Assembly: GCF_000321225.1 (NCBI RefSeq)
Contig: NW_004451410.1
Location: forward strand, 186,001 to 250,000
From: Odobenus rosmarus divergens
Taxonomy: Eukaryota; Chordata; Mammalia; Carnivora; Odobenidae
Direction of reading: 5' to 3'
DNA length: 64,000 nt
A program made the position numbers and the translations under genes. Below the pieces are notes generated by a model, which was not told the DNA's origin, did not search any database, and worked only from the letters and a program-made list of their open reading frames with translations. Of the stretch, positions 55,111 through 64,000 are shown one piece after another (within the stretch, counting starts at the first letter, position 1; every line of letters starts with the position of its first letter).

Positions 55111-58100
55111 CCACAAGTACGTGTCAATGAGTGGTCGAAGATGTGGTCAAACCCTGGCGTGGAGGTCACAAGGATTACCAGGGTAGCTATCTGCAGAGGA
55201 ATAGAGACAGAAAGTTGAAAGGAAAGGTCTCCAGAGGGCATCAGTCATCCAAGGAGAGTGAGGAGAGAGACGGTGGGAGAGATGGAAAGATGCCTGCATT
55301 TGTTGTGTGGCAACCTGAATGCCTTTCAGAAGCTGGGCAGGAAGCGGGCCCAGAAGGGGTCTTTGAATCGGCAGTTAGGCCTTTGTGAGCAGCCTCTCAG
55401 AAATTAATTCCAACAGTATTGGAGGTAGTAGTTTTTAATATTTTACTTCTCTTCCTTAAACCATATCATTATTAATGTCCCCTGCATCTCTGACCTGTTC
55501 ATTTCCACTCTTCGCTATATGCTGTTGCAACTGACTACCGACGATATTCCCAGACAGCCATACAATTTCTCGTAAACTCATCAGAGATAGAGAGAATTGT
55601 CTACTTGGGCTCTGTAAATCAGGATTTGGGTTAGTTTACTCAAAGACAGTCTTCCTAACCACCAAGATTATATCCGATTCCCTTTTATCAAAGACAATGC
55701 CATTTACTCTCCATCACTGAAATAGTTTAGTTATCAATCACATTCAGATGACTTCATGGGCTGCTTTTTTTCACCCTTGCCTTCATTAGTTGCTATCTTG
55801 TCCTCTAAATAATATGTTACCGACAGTTGCTAACCACAACTTCCCTTGCCATGATTTAAACTGACATTTCTGTTCCAAAACTCCCAACTTTTCAGTCACT
55901 TTTGAAGACAGTTGTTCCATTCCATTCACCTCTGCAATCAGGGCACCCTATCTCCCAGGGTCACTGCTCACATTTGAAGGCAAAGAATAGTATTTGGGTT
56001 TGTTTGTTTTTTTTCCCCAACTAGGTGGAATCACCATTGAGTTTCTCTGGCAGGGCTGACCTTTTCTCCAACTAGTTCTTTAGAAGTAAGCTAAAGCATA
56101 GCACAAACGTCCTATTTTTGTACACTTCAATTGCCAAAAATATGTCTTACATCGATGCCATTGACTTGCTAAGGGCCCCTAGCGCGTACGGTCTTGCTGG
56201 ACAGCTCCTCGTGTGCGCTGTGATGTTGGAAAGGGTCCTTTAGTTGAGAGCCTTCTCTCTTCTATCAGGACAAAATAATTCTTTTTCCTTCTGTTTCCTT
56301 TTCTCACGCCTTGATTCCAACATTCTAGTCCTACTCTTGGGCTTTTCTGCACAGTCACTGACGTCCACAGCCCAGGGGCCTGTGTTTCTGAGCCCCAGGT
56401 CTTGCTGCACCTCCGTGCCTGGTGTCTTCTTTCTGCTAGGTTCTTCGTGGCCTCTCCCTACCCACACCTCACATGACAGACTGCCCCTCATGCTTTCCCA
56501 CACTTCTGCATTGCGTCTAGGATCTTTAGACAAGACCGAGTGCCTCTATCACTTGAGAGATTTTAGTCACACTACAGGATGGCTATTATTCCATGCTCAC
56601 ATCTCCTTCTCAAGATCGGCTTTCCCCACTGGCTGAATTCAGGAACTTGAAACCCAGTGTACTTTTGTAAATTTTAAATTGAGCTCTCGGGGGGTTCTCC
56701 CTGGATGCTGGCATACTTGCCTGTGGAAAGTAGTCCCTTTTAAAACCTGCTTTGAATTCAGAGTTTTCTCCATATTGTTGTTTATTGCCTCAAACTATCT
56801 TTCAGCAAAGGCATTTTTCTTACATGAATAAAAATTTCAAACACTTTAATGGGAACATTAAACTCGGCTTCACTTGGTTCTCCCAACTGCCGCAGGTCTT
56901 TTGTTGGAAGCACTGACAGGACCACAACTCTTTTCCACCTTTTTATAAGCAACTTATTTATACGAATCTATGAAATGAAAGCCCCCCGCCCCCCCATCAC
57001 CTGGCCAAGGGTCACCTGTATCTAACCGTTTGGATTCAGGTTGCAAGACTGTCAGATTCAGGAACCATTCAGGCTCCACGAGCTGCTGCACAGTCTCTGA
57101 AGTCCGCAATCCGCTGGGAACAGCCGCTGTGAATTCTACTATTAACGGGTACATGGAGGTGGGAGGGGGCGAGGGTCTTACTCTCCTTTTGGCTGTGCTT
57201 GTGGAAAGTAAATATTCTCTTCACTTTATTTTGGAGGAAGTAGTTCATCATTTTTCTTTTAGAATTTACACTTACGACCATTAAAATTTCTTTTAATTCC
57301 AAAATATTAATAATGTCACCTCCACTTCAATATTAAGGGAAAAGTCACAGTTCTTGGGAGAAGAAAAAAAAAGAAAACCTCCTGGACTTCTCCTGAGAGT
57401 GGTGATGGTAGAAGGATTTCCATAAGGAACGTTTTTGAAAGCCAGTCAACATCCTCAGCTCCCCGTACAGCCCCAGAAGAAGCTGGGGCCTGGGAAGGCA
57501 CGTCCACATGGCACATGCAGGGAGCCGCGTCCGCCCTCCTGCAGTCCCGTCAGATAGGGGTGCTGCCCACGGCTCTTCTGGGCATAGAGCAGCCACATGC
57601 CTTTTCTAATATATGAGGACACCAAAGGAGGCCACCAATGACTAGGGAAATGTGTCGTCATATGTCCTTCACACAAAAGCACTCGTTGTAAAGTGGGTTG
57701 AGAACCTAATGATTCAAGAAAATAAAACCTTTAGTAGACTTGTTAGGTTCCACATCAGCTTCTTAAGACATTCTGTTTGGAGTCAACACTTTTCTCGATC
57801 TTCTCTCTCCACGTCTACCTACCCCTTGTATTCGGTTCCATCCCTACTCCCTTTTGCAAAAGCCCTGAGTTTATCCACTCTGGAGTTGAATTCTCCGGTG
57901 GAAAAGCCCATGGTGCAGTGGCTGATAATTCTGCCAGTGTGCAGACACCACCAGGGCGTATCCCTGGAGGCCAGGAGCTCCTGGAACAATGGTCTCAGGC
58001 TGCCTCCGTGGTGCCTGTGGGTAGGTCTATAGCCACGAGAAGAAAAGAGCCTTCATAGAATCACCATGACAACATTAGTATAACTTGAGGTACTGTTTTT

Positions 58101-58199
58101 CCCATGAACCATGCAAAAAAAAAATGTGGGTGCACACATTTTTTAAGCCATTAACTTTAGAGCTATAAAAATAGTGAACATGTTTTCCTTTCTCGCCCT
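55111..58199. other. Unassigned DNA
   Basis: 3.1 kb without a named repeat. The longest frame is 130 codons at 56244-56636 (plus), overlapped by a 97-codon minus frame. Others at 57652-58032 (126 codons) have no recognisable domain. Old repeats too decayed to see are likely. A purine stretch with short A runs lies at 57361-57376. Confidence 0.3.
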
Positions 58200-58930
58200 C
58201 TCTTACTTTATCAGCTCAATGTGATGGTTGAAGTAGACCTTCCACTAAATCTTGATGTGAGGCAAGAATAAATGGGTGTGACTTTTACAAGCTGTCAGAA
58301 TTTAATGCTGTTCAGAAAATGTAGTCTGGTTTTTCAGGTGCAGTGTTGATTACAGACAGCCTTGAAAGAATGTTCTTCTTATTACCTTTTTAGAGTCACT
58401 GCGTCCGTCAGATCTGACATGAAGCCACCTAGTTTCGTGTCAGCTATGCAAATTATCTTAAATAAATGAAACTTTCTATGGTCTCCCATCAAAGACGGCA
58501 GTGCAGAAAAGCTACCCACCCAAACATTAGAATCATGCAACCCTATTTAAAGGACATGCTGTAGCTGCTAATAACACTGAAGATAAATCAGAATGCATGA
58601 AAATGGCTACACTGTGGTTGTAGAGCAAGCAGACAGATGGCAATCACACATTTTAAGGAAGTTCTTGGGGATTCATTAGTTGCCTGGAAAAGGACACAGA
58701 AAGATCATGTCAGCATTGGACTCGAATCATGTTCGAAATAGAGTTGGGAGTACATCTAAATCAGATCTATCAATGCCATCATGTTACGGATGTGGCTGAT
58801 ATTGGAGAATTCTCTTTAATTGATTCTTTATATGTAATAGTCATGCGCCACAGTTCCCAGTGAATAGTTTGAATGTTCATGCTATTTACTGACAGAAGCT
58901 AAACACGTTATCACAGGAAAGAAGTCAGTA
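58200..58930. promoter_or_regulatory. Repeat-free block, candidate conserved non-coding / enhancer DNA
   Basis: About 730 bp have no repeat signature, tandem tract or frame over 60 codons. A perfect POU octamer (ATGCAAAT, 58446-58453) lies in the run 'CTATGCAAATTATCTTAAAT', beside 'TTAATTGATTC' and other TAAT cores. With 36000-37000, this is one of two octamer-containing repeat-free blocks. Conservation is an inference. Confidence 0.4.
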
Positions 58931-59489
58931 TTGATGCTGTTTGATGTCAACATCCACTCCTGAGCCTGAAACCTGCCCTTTCGGAGAGCCTGGACCATCA
59001 AACTTCCTTACCCCAGGGACCACGGCTTCTACTCCCTTAGTAACTGTCCACTGGATAAAGGACAGTCCTCCATTTGCAGGGTCACCTGATGATGCCCCCG
59101 GCTAACTCAATGGCTGGCAGCTGACAACAGTTATGGTAAAGGAGAGTAGGGAAGAGAACCATGCATGGAGTGGCAGTGAAGGGACGACGTGCCGGAGCTC
59201 CACCCCCACTGCTGCTGACTCCCTGTAATGTCACATTGTCAGATTGCAGCACCACAGGAGAATGAACGATCCCATGCATCCCCTAGGTTGCTCATTTGTC
59301 TAACTTCATTTTAACAGAGCCCTTTAGTTCAACACTGAGGCACATTCAGATATTACTCAAGAGCTAAACATTTAACACTTGCTGTAACCACTTTGGAATA
59401 CCATGGTTTGCCTACTAGAGGAAAGCATCTGAAGCCCAGACACTCATTGGTTACATGAATTGGAGCAGTAGGTAATTCTTGAGAAACTC
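58931..59489. other. Unassigned DNA
   Basis: No repeat family or gene is recognised. A minus-strand frame at 59082-59279 has no recognisable homology. Confidence 0.35.
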
Positions 59490-59670
59490 ATGACAGGCAA
59501 CACTGGATTTAGAGCCAGAAGACAGGACACCAAGTCCCAACTGGCCCACTTAGAAGGTGTGTGGCCTCAGGCAAGTCATAATCTCACTTAGTCTCCATTC
59601 CTTTTTTTGTATAAAGGGGTGGTAATTATCCCAGCCCACAGCAAGGGGCTGTTAGGAGGATCAGTGTGTA
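59490..59670 (+). repeat. MIR SINE
   Basis: Forward MIR: 'GGATTTAGAGCCAGAAGACA', 'CCAAGTCCCAACTGGCCCAC', 'TGTGTGGCCTCAGGCAAGTC' (59558-59577), 'ATAAAGGGGTGGTAATTATC' and 'GGGCTGTTAGGAGGATCAGT'. Well preserved through the core. Confidence 0.88.
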
Positions 59671-59739
59671 ACATTGTAACTATGACTGCCCCATACGCCA
59701 CAAAGGGCTATGCAACATATAAGCATGCTGTTCTGCTTG

Positions 59740-59741
<2 letters not shown>

Positions 59742-59804
<63 letters not shown>
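59742..59804. repeat. (CA)n microsatellite, about 31 uninterrupted units
   Basis: 63 bases of perfect AC/CA dinucleotide repeat. It is the longest pure microsatellite in the window and likely to be length-polymorphic. It produces the threonine/histidine and valine/cysteine runs in frames at 59607-59816 and 59740-60063. Confidence 0.98.
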
Positions 59805-59807
<3 letters not shown>

Positions 59808-61479
59808 GCACACTGATCCTGCACAGCAATAACAGCAAGTCCACAGGTGTCCTCAACAGGCAAGGAAAGTAGCATCTAGTGGCCGAGAGGCAGGGTCGCA
59901 ACCACCGGTCCTGGCCACCAGAGGGCTTCCCCATCTCCAGGGAAAGCCACCTACAGAACAAATCCAGCCCTCGGCAACCCCCCGGGTCCATGAATCCCGG
60001 TAGTTCATACTGATGACGATGCCCCTGCACCTGTCCCAGAACTTCCACCTTCCCTTTCTCCAAAGCACGTGTGGGGGAGGGGGCAGGGTGGTATCATGTT
60101 TACTTAATTACATGAATTAAGCACCATTCTGTGGTCTATAAGACTTCTGAGAGCTCAGTCCCTCTTAGGTAACAACAAGGTAGTCACCTCGCAAGGAATA
60201 CTTAATCAAATTTCATAAGAGACAAAGTTAGTCAAAGGGGTCTTTGGACAACCACCACCCTCCTGTGATCCAGGAGTTACACCCTGACTGGATCTTCTGG
60301 AGACGTGACAGGGCCATGCCAAGGAGGACCTTCTAGTCTATGGCAAGAAGCTGGAGGTCAGTCCTACAGACCAGTGACTCCATCTCAGGGGATCTCAGAT
60401 CTCTGATGATATGACAAAAAGCTCTGGTCCCTATCCCAAGACAAAAGGGGCAGACATCAAGCACACGCACATTTTCCCCGGCACCCCCACGAGCTGGTGG
60501 GCCCTGGCTGTGTATGGAGCTCTGCCCCTGGAAGCTGTCGCAGGCCCTCCAGCAGGGGGTGGAGTGGATCAGAGCTGTGTGTTGGTAATACAGGCTCAGG
60601 CAGGAGCTGAGGAGGGCATGTTATAGTGAAGCAAGTCTGGGACCAGACAGCACAGGGACACTATCTCGTCAAGGGATGGGGTGGGTCTGAACAGTGTCCC
60701 GGCAGGTGTCTGGAGGGCCATACGCAGACCTGTGAACAAACATTCCAGGAGTGGCTGACAAAATACCTCTAGGAGGTGGGGAAGGAGAGGGGTCCCCTCA
60801 GGTGCTGGTCTTTGGGATCAGGTTTTGGAAAAGAAGCAGCACAGCTCAGCTTGGGTGTGGGTAGCTGGCGGTGCCAGCGAGAAATCCCCAGGGATGTGCA
60901 GGAGGCCGGGTGGCAGCTCCCGAGCTGACTCTGGGCGGTAGATGGAAGTGTAGCCGGGACTAGGCACACCATCTGAGCAGAGGAGCCTGCCGCTGGGGAC
61001 GGGTGCAGGAGCACTAACGCCACAACAGTAAGCAGGTGAAGTGCATCCATGGAGGAGAATGGATTAATTTTAGAATTTTAGATATTTTTGGTACTTGCAA
61101 AACAGAGGCTGAGGGCAGGAAGGAATAGGTGGATGAGACGTGGAAGAGGCGAAGAGGCAGACAACAGTGTGCAGGGGGACAAATCAGCGGGGGGGCCGGA
61201 GACGAGGAGAAGACGCCGGAGGAGCAGGAACAGAGCAAACGTTAATCCACAGGTCCCGAGAGCAGAGGGTTAGAGGCAGGAATGTGCAGTAGAGCAAAGC
61301 CACAGATGCCTCAGGGTGGTCTCAGGAGGCCAGCAAAGGGATGTCCCAAAGACTGAAAGAAGCTAAAACTCAATCTCAGAAATATTCTAAAGGAGCAGAA
61401 TGTGGAGAGGAAGGTGAATGGAAAGAGACACCCCTGTGTTTGCACTGTTCTTTATAGATTTCAAAATGATGTGCCATCT
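59805..61479. other. Unassigned GC-richer DNA
   Basis: 1.7 kb with no named repeat. Overlapping frames on both strands (for example 60769-61050 minus) have no recognisable domain. A purine-rich stretch occupies 61110-61240. CpG is present but scattered. Confidence 0.3.
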
Positions 61480-61650
61480 CTAGTAGGTAATATTAGATAT
61501 ATATTCGTCTCTTGGATAGTATTAGAATAATGTTATTGTATCATTGTGCTGATTTTACAAATTTGGAAACCCCCAGCGGCTGAGTGACTGGCCCGAGGTC
61601 ACACACAGTGAGCCCTGCATCCCTGGGAGGTCATAGCGCATCCCGCTGCC
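61480..61650 (-). repeat. MIR SINE fragment
   Basis: 'GTGCTGATTTTACAAATTTG' (61545-61564), 'CGGCTGAGTGACTGGCCCGA' and 'GGTCACACACAGTGAGCCCT' are the reverse MIR 5' half, with a diverged AT-rich 3' half upstream. Confidence 0.72.
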
Positions 61651-61889
61651 TGACATTTCCCTGCACGGAAACCAGCCCCAGACAGGAGGGAAACCACCTT
61701 AGGGACATAAAGTGCCTTCCCTTTACCTTCCCCCCTCTTAAAGACATATTTAAGTAAAACTTCTAACACTAAAGGAAAATAGATAATCTTTCCGCCACTG
61801 AATGAAACTGACACCAGGAGATTAAATAGCGAAGGAAAAGGGAAAGAAAAAGTTAGAATTGTTTTTGTGTTCAAAATCTTTATGCAGTT

Positions 61890-62350
61890 ACATTTATTTT
61901 GTAGTGATGAAGAATATCAACTGTTGGTAAAGCACATTCAATATGCTAAGTGCTCGCTTATAGCATAATAGCTCCGAGTGATCTGCCAGGGCTCAAATGA
62001 GATGTTGAATAATGATGGCCCATCATGCCATGTACCATTGCTGAAAATAAATCACCATGCACAGTCCTAATCAGAGGAATGCCATACAAGGTTTTGACAA
62101 AACAGTATTAACTCTCATAATTTGGACTCCATAAATAAAATTGCAACATGTCAAAGACAGGTACTCATTGACTGAGATGAGTAGAGAGATATTTTGCCCT
62201 TTTTAGAGTTCTTGAAATACATCCACCCTATGCCCAACTCTGATTTTAAACCAGTCATGGTGTTTCCATAAAGGATGAGGTCAGAGACCATCAGACTCAA
62301 ATAAGTGGCAAAAGCTACTTTGTGTAGCTTCAAGAGACCAAAACTCTTCA
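61890..62350. promoter_or_regulatory. Repeat-free block, candidate conserved non-coding DNA
   Basis: 'ATGAGATGTTGAATAATGAT' (61997-62016) and 'TAACTCTCATAATTTGGACT' (62110-62129) lie in about 460 bp of balanced, repeat-free sequence with no significant frame. It is the third such block in the window. Function is inferred only. Confidence 0.3.
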
Positions 62351-62624
62351 CATTATGTGAAAATCAATAGTCAAAGGTGTGTGTTGTGGCTTTGTTTTTG
62401 TGTTTGATCTGAAAGCCGATATTCAAGGATTTCTTGATGGGAACAGGGAACTCAATCAACATGCCCTTGGTCCGGGAACAAGGCTCAGTGAATTAACCTC
62501 CACGTGCCAAGGGCTGTAATCAAAGAAAGTGTTCTTCACTGAAAAGTTAGCTTTGGCACTAAAAGACTAAACAGAAGCACAGTCTTTGGACTTATGAGTG
62601 TTGTTTCCAAATAAAATCAGGAAC

Positions 62625-62727
62625 TCTTTATGGTCCTCTTTCTACATGCAAAGCACTATGGCACACACTATAGGTGATGCAAAGAAGCAAAAGATTCCAT
62701 CTCTATCCTCAAAAAACTCATATGCAG
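62625..62727 (-). repeat. Possible L2 LINE fragment
   Basis: 'TCTACATGCAAAGCACTATG' and 'CCATCTCTATCCTCAAAAAA' resemble the reverse L2 3' module, immediately before the L1 3' UTR. Weak. Confidence 0.4.
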
Positions 62728-63092
62728 AAAACAGATGGGTGGTTACCAGAAGAGGGGGTGGAAGTGGGGGATGCGTGAAATGGGTGAAGGCGGTGAAAAA
62801 TATACACTTTCAGTTATAAAATTAGTCCTGGGATGTAACGTACAGCATGGCGACTACAGTTAACAATACTCTACTGTATATTCGCAAGTCGCTGTAGGAG
62901 TGTTTGTTGAAAGTTCTCATCATAAGAAAAGAAGAAAAAACATTTGTGGCCCTGCACAGTGACCGATAGTGATGAGAATTATTGGGATGATCATTTCACA
63001 AAATATACAAACATTGAATCATTATGCTGTACACCTGAAATGAATGTAATGTTGTATGTCAATAATATCTCAATAAAAGCAACTTCATGAGC
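62728..63092 (+). mobile_element. L1 LINE 3' UTR (L1MB/MC-like)
   Basis: Sense L1 3' UTR: 'AGATGGGTGGTTACCAGAAG' (62733-62752), 'GTACAGCATGGCGACTACAG', 'AACAATACTCTACTGTATAT', 'GGGATGATCATTTCACAAAA' and 'TTATGCTGTACACCTGAAAT'. It ends 'AATATCTCAATAAAAGCAAC' with its AATAAA signal. No ORF2 remains. Confidence 0.95.
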
Positions 63093-63174
63093 ATGTTAGA
63101 AAAGACATTTGGATGATGGGAATTTACGACATAATACCAGGTTCAAGGAGAAATGAAATAGTGTGAGAAAGGTA

Positions 63175-63345
63175 CGGTCCTATTGCTGCTGAGCGCCTCT
63201 GTTCCATTTCCTTCGTGGTCCGGCACTTGTCCTGGCCTCAGTTTGTCGCTCTCAGGAACGGCTGCTGAGAGGAGTAAGTGACATCCCAGCTCCTGCCGTG
63301 GAGCCTGGCACATAGCAGGCCCTCCGTGAACAGTAGTGTTTGTTC
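63175..63345 (+). repeat. MIR SINE
   Basis: Forward MIR: 'TTCCTTCGTGGTCCGGCACT', 'TGTCCTGGCCTCAGTTTGTC', 'GCTGAGAGGAGTAAGTGACA' and 'GCCTGGCACATAGCAGGCCC' (63305-63324), then TCCGTGAACAG. Tail-end modules are clear. Confidence 0.82.
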
Positions 63346-63679
63346 TTACTGCCCTGTGATTCCAATACTAGTAAGTATCCCATTCTGCGCAATTACACGC
63401 CTCCCCAACCGAGCCCCCATTGTAAGTACACTTCCATCTTCTTCCCATTCTAAGTTTTGGAGGGAAGGATGATCACTGAAGGAAAGAAAGGTATCAGTGC
63501 TGATTCAATCACCCTTTTCATGCTCACAAAGCAAGATGCTCTATGCTCCCAGCCCTGAGTCAGGAACCTGCCCATCCACATCAGACTATCACCCGTAACC
63601 CATTCACCAAATAGATTAGGAAAACACACAGAAAACTATCTTGTAAACTGCAAAACACTCTCCAGATGTAAGGTGCAGA

Positions 63680-63890
63680 AAATCAGCCTGGTGTAGCCCC
63701 GAGGACCCAGGACAAATCCCCAGCTCTTCCCTGCACAAGTTGCGTGAAATGGGGCAAAGTTGCTTCATCTCAAACAGCTTACATTTCCTTATATATAAAT
63801 TGGGCTGATAACACAATTGTAAGGATTAAATAGCAAAATGTTTGCAAAGCATCTAGCATAAAGCCTGGCATAAAATAAGTTCTCTGTTAT
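63680..63890 (+). repeat. MIR SINE
   Basis: Forward MIR: 'CACAAGTTGCGTGAAATGGG', 'GGCAAAGTTGCTTCATCTCA', 'AATTGGGCTGATAACACAAT', 'TAAGGATTAAATAGCAAAAT' and 'TTTGCAAAGCATCTAGCATA'. It ends 'GCCTGGCATAAAATAAGTTC'. Near complete in the 3' two-thirds. Confidence 0.88.
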
Positions 63891-64000
63891 ATTTATTTCT
63901 TTTCTCTTATAGGCCCCAGGTGTTTTTGCTCACTGACTTTCTGATTGTCAAAATTTAGCCTCCCAGACTGTAAAATAGGGACCAATTTTATCTCAGAATC

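Noticed and set aside
59740..60063. 107-codon minus-strand frame ending in valine/cysteine repeats
   Set aside because: Its end is translated CA microsatellite, and the rest is unrecognisable.

Overview
This window looks like nuclear DNA of a carnivoran mammal, probably a non-canid caniform (bear, seal or weasel relatives). The main evidence is seven tRNA-derived Can-SINE (SINEC) copies with the carnivore-specific body and a TC-rich, A-rich tail. The background is ancient mammalian repeats (MIR, L2, old L1, MER5A, MLT1/MLT2-type LTRs) and AT-rich unique DNA. Family names are given from recognition of sequence, not from a database search.

I find no protein-coding gene. The open frames are short, overlap on both strands, and often run through SINEs, simple repeats or MIRs. 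The one recognisable protein-coding homology is a decayed L1 ORF2 C-terminus. I see no rRNA or functional tRNA, CRISPR array, operon or CpG island. The window is best read as intergenic or deep intronic DNA.

Layout. 1-9.6 kb: L2 and MIR relics, three SINEs, an AT-rich simple repeat, and several LTR-like elements, one interrupted by a SINE. 10-19.3 kb: L1 fragments in both orientations, a GAAA-rich tract, L2 and MIR relics. 19.7-24.9 kb: MIR, MER5A, an LTR nested inside another LTR, a 15-bp minisatellite and an MLT1 LTR. 25-29.6 kb: a long polypyrimidine tract, a 2.7-kb block I cannot assign, and a GT repeat. 29.6-35.4 kb: an L1 fragment, a young SINE, a MER53-like relic and a very old L1. 33-37 kb: the longest low-repeat stretch, with homeodomain-type and octamer motifs (candidate regulatory DNA). 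37.5-38.5 kb: a three-level nest (LTR, inner LTR, SINE). 38.5-58 kb: mostly unassigned DNA with MIR, L2, MLT1, MLT2 and one SINE. 58.2-62.4 kb: two more candidate conserved blocks and a 63-bp CA repeat. 62.6-64 kb: an L1 3' UTR and MIRs.

Nothing here suggests a new biological system. The points most worth checking are the candidate conserved non-coding blocks, the nested insertions as age markers, the young SINEs as polymorphic markers, and the unassigned 26-28.7 kb block.
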